From Oceanicoccus sagamiensis (GTDB taxonomy: Bacteria > Pseudomonadota > Gammaproteobacteria > Pseudomonadales > Dasaniaceae): a stretch of DNA of 64,000 bases. A model generated the notes under the pieces. The model had not been told where the DNA came from. It did no database searches and worked only from the letters and a program-made list of their open reading frames with translations. Shown here piece by piece: positions 61,647 to 64,000 of this stretch (position 1 is the first letter of the stretch; each line of letters begins with the position of its first letter). The translations under genes and the position numbers were made by a program. The stretch is from assembly GCF_002117105.1 (NCBI RefSeq), contig NZ_CP019343.1:3038001-3102000 (forward strand). The letters run 5' to 3'.

Positions 61647-64000
61647 TTAACGGTTACCGCTAATAATAGCCGTGCCATCAACAGCATCCGCTGCTATATC
61701 GGACCGACAAAAGGGAAAGCTGACCCAGCCCTTCATGGCATATAAAGCGGTTTGATCACCGTAGTGGGGGGACTCGGGGTCCAGCGATTGCGAGTGCGTC
61801 AAAATACCTTCAGCAATAGGACATTCAGATTCATCCCAGGTCACGGTTTGGATATAAGAGTTACCCGCCCGGATATTTCTATAACCTCCCTCGACCAGGC
61901 TGGAGCTTATGGCGCCAAAAACCCCCATAGGACCATGGCCACCATGGATCGGAATATCAATACCATTTCTTGGGTAGACCTGCACTTCACTCCAGGGCGC
62001 GCCGAGTTCAACGCCGGCTTCATCCAGTTTGCTTGCTGCAACACTTAAGGCGTTGATCACCAGAGTTTCAGCTGCCGCTGCACTGGTATCAAAGCCTCTG
62101 GGGGTGTTGAGTGGCTTGGCCGGGTCAAAGTCGGTGGCCCACAATTCATTGCTGGCCAGAGCGCTATCGAAGGGGCCTGATAATTCATCCGCCAAGGCTT
62201 TCCAGAACTCTGTAAAAATTTGTGCGCCTTCGCTATCAACCTCTACTTTGCGATCCCATAAAGCTAATTGATCACAGGCAGCAAATTCACGGGGTTGCTC
62301 GGCACCCGCTAACAGATCCGTTTTTGCCATCACATTGCTACAGATAGTTAGCACATCATCGAGGCTGATTTCTGCGCCGAAAACACGGTTGTCATACATT
62401 AATTGTTGCAAGCTGGCCAAAGTAAAACCGGGGCTGGCATCAAAACCATCGGTGCCGGCAAGGCGTGCCGCCACCATATCGTGGTTAATCTGGGTGCGAA
62501 GGTTTTGTTGTTTACCTTCACCGCCGGCAAAGCCCATTAATGAGGGAAAGCCTTCCAGCTTATTATCGGCATTGCTTAACCAATAACTGTCGTTACTATT
62601 TAGCGCATAATCGGTGGCAAAGTATTTAGGTAGGCTTTCATAACCAAATAAACCGGAGCCTTCCGGTGCGTCGGCATCGACACCCCAGTTACAGTCCTCT
62701 GTGGAACCGTCCAGCACCACAATCGCATCGTTAGTCAGGCTTTTGATCGATGCATTAATGCCTCTAACACAAGTGTCGAGTTTGGCCTGGCTCACATTGG
62801 GGATGGCAGAAACCTCACCATAAAAAATACTGCCATCGCGATCAGCAGCGAGGGTGTGAAATAGTGGGTTGCCAATTAATTTGTAGGCGTCAGTTAGCTG
62901 CTGAATATTTTCAGATTGGCCCACCTTAATCCACATATCAATACCTCGAAGGTTATCAATATTGGCATCTCTAAAGGCATAGATTTTACCGGTGGCCGTT
63001 GGCCAGCCTGCAAATACCGCTTCAAACGCCGGGCTGATTAAACTGGCCGCCGGAGCAAGGCTGGCAATCAGTCCATATTCCCAGTGATAAAAGGTATGCT
63101 CAACTGTATCGACAGTGCCATCTTCCCGAGTAACTCTGACGCTGATAGTCTCTGGTGTAATCGCTTTGGTTTCACCATCAACGATATATTCCAGCGAGTT
63201 GTCCGGGTTTAAGCTTAACTCAAATAGGGTAAAACGGTTGGCAACACTGACGGTGTGGGTCCAGGCGACATCCTGATTAAAACCAATACCGATCATAGGG
63301 AAACCCGCCAAGGCTGCGCCCATCGCATCGTACTCACCGGGGATGGTCAGGTGAACCTGATACCAGGACCCAACACCCTGCCAAGGCTGATGAGGGTTGC
63401 CCAATAACATGCCGGTACCGGTTTGGGTGGCATCACGGCCAAGGGCAATAGCATTACTGCCGGAGCTGGTATCGACTAATGTCGGGGCCGGGGTAGGAGT
63501 AGGGGTAGGTGCGGTACTGGTGATACTGGGGAATGAGGGCATATCGTCCGGCCCTGTGGCGGCCAATAAAGCATCTTTAATAATGCCCTGACCGGTACTG
63601 CCCTGTAATTGAATCAGTCGGAAATATTTCCATAGATCAATGGCGGTTAACTGCCGCACATAATCCTCACCGCGACAGGCTGGATCACTATCTGGGAGGT
63701 TATCGACGCCCACATCTGCCAGATATTGATTAACACCGGCCGCATAACCTTCGACTAACTCAACAATATAGTTGGGTTGTTGGCTGATATAACGCTCTTC
63801 CAGTTGCCCTTCATCGTTATTGTTAATCAAGGCGTAGATCAGGTCGTTATTAATATTGCCTCTGGCTTCCCCCAAAAACTCTGCGGACTGGCCAGAGGCT
63901 TTAATCACCTCTTGCATCAACATACAAAAACGGTCTTCGGCAAAACTGTAACCATGGCCAAAGCCCAGCGATCCCCAATCATAAGCACGGATATGAGGGA
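61647..64000 (-). CDS. Penicillin acylase-family Ntn hydrolase (partial, 5' end outside window)
   Basis: At least 784 residues; the frame is open to the window end. Before the internal Met (63923) it reads YDWGSLGFGHGYSFAEDRF, the family opening, so the true start lies beyond 64000. The nucleophile Ser is in SGSNAIALG (Ser at 63456-63458), as in AHL acylases and aculeacin acylases. It is preceded by a Pro-Thr-rich stretch (TAPTPTPTPAPTL), probably the alpha-beta linker removed on autocleavage. ISGNR is the C-terminus. It hydrolyses an amide bond of an acyl side chain; which substrate is not clear. Usually exported, but the signal peptide is outside the window. Confidence 0.88.
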   Translation of the reverse strand, partial: PHIRAYDWGSLGFGHGYSFAEDRFCMLMQEVIKASGQSAEFLGEARGNINNDLIYALINNNDEGQLEERYISQQPNYIVELVEGYAAGVNQYLADVGVDNLPDSDPACRGEDYVRQLTAIDLWKYFRLIQLQGSTGQGIIKDALLAATGPDDMPSFPSITSTAPTPTPTPAPTLVDTSSGSNAIALGRDATQTGTGMLLGNPHQPWQGVGSWYQVHLTIPGEYDAMGAALAGFPMIGIGFNQDVAWTHTVSVANRFTLFELSLNPDNSLEYIVDGETKAITPETISVRVTREDGTVDTVEHTFYHWEYGLIASLAPAASLISPAFEAVFAGWPTATGKIYAFRDANIDNLRGIDMWIKVGQSENIQQLTDAYKLIGNPLFHTLAADRDGSIFYGEVSAIPNVSQAKLDTCVRGINASIKSLTNDAIVVLDGSTEDCNWGVDADAPEGSGLFGYESLPKYFATDYALNSNDSYWLSNADNKLEGFPSLMGFAGGEGKQQNLRTQINHDMVAARLAGTDGFDASPGFTLASLQQLMYDNRVFGAEISLDDVLTICSNVMAKTDLLAGAEQPREFAACDQLALWDRKVEVDSEGAQIFTEFWKALADELSGPFDSALASNELWATDFDPAKPLNTPRGFDTSAAAAETLVINALSVAASKLDEAGVELGAPWSEVQVYPRNGIDIPIHGGHGPMGVFGAISSSLVEGGYRNIRAGNSYIQTVTWDESECPIAEGILTHSQSLDPESPHYGDQTALYAMKGWVSFPFCRSDIAADAVDGTAIISGNR

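Overview
The window looks like the chromosome of a Gram-negative, aerobic and probably marine gammaproteobacterium, of the Cellvibrionales/Spongiibacteraceae or Alteromonadales kind. This placement is inferred from gene content: a VPLPA-CTERM sorting tail, a DcaP-type porin, a large LapA-like adhesin with its type I secretion system, a proteobacterial sortase with its substrate, a Pqi (MCE) envelope operon, a PQQ quinohemoprotein dehydrogenase, acyl-CoA dehydrogenases and a carotenoid oxygenase. No rRNA, tRNA, CRISPR array, integrase, transposase or phage gene was found.

Layout. 0-4.3 kb: a VPLPA-CTERM exported protein, a decayed-looking relative, a serine beta-lactamase-fold hydrolase whose signal peptide is out of frame, two small unknown genes and a nested-palindrome repeat. 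4.3-14 kb: a coupled DcaP porin/periplasmic glutaminase pair, a CmcJ-like oxygenase with a metallo-beta-lactamase-fold hydrolase, a divergent sigma-70 factor, a frameshifted glutaryl-CoA dehydrogenase, a short GreA/B-like factor, a DnaQ-type exonuclease and a Bcr/CflA efflux pump. 14-31.6 kb: the adhesin locus, with a 3427-residue protein, ABC exporter, HlyD adaptor, TolC, an OmpA-like lipoprotein, an unknown lipoprotein and a MerR-type regulator. 31.6-43.4 kb: a fasciclin lipoprotein, amino-acid permease, cytochrome c, YncE-like propeller, sortase plus substrate, split pqiA-pqiA-pqiB-pqiC with a solute-binding protein, and a zinc alcohol dehydrogenase followed by the second repeat copy. 43.4-55.8 kb: DsbA-like, DUF3015, DUF4105 and lipoprotein-hydrolase genes, carotenoid oxygenase, YghU, Lon-N and SOUL proteins, then a tightly packed hipB-hipA-POT transporter-uracil-DNA glycosylase run. 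55.8-64 kb: a GST-SDR-PQQ dehydrogenase operon, divergent from an acyl-CoA dehydrogenase, and a penicillin-acylase-family enzyme cut by the window end.

How they work together. The adhesin cassette is a self-contained system for exporting and probably retaining a cell-surface adhesin. Its N-terminus resembles LapA retention modules and carries a di-alanine motif where LapG-type proteases cut, but no LapD/LapG gene is present here. The sortase and its only visible substrate are adjacent and form a minimal envelope-anchoring pair. The Pqi operon handles lipid transport across the envelope. The right-hand metabolic block reads as oxidation of alcohols, aldehydes and acyl-CoAs with glutathione-dependent detoxification.

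Two reading frames (glutaryl-CoA dehydrogenase and the beta-lactamase-family protein) are broken by single-base discrepancies next to homopolymers. Each could be a sequencing error or real decay.
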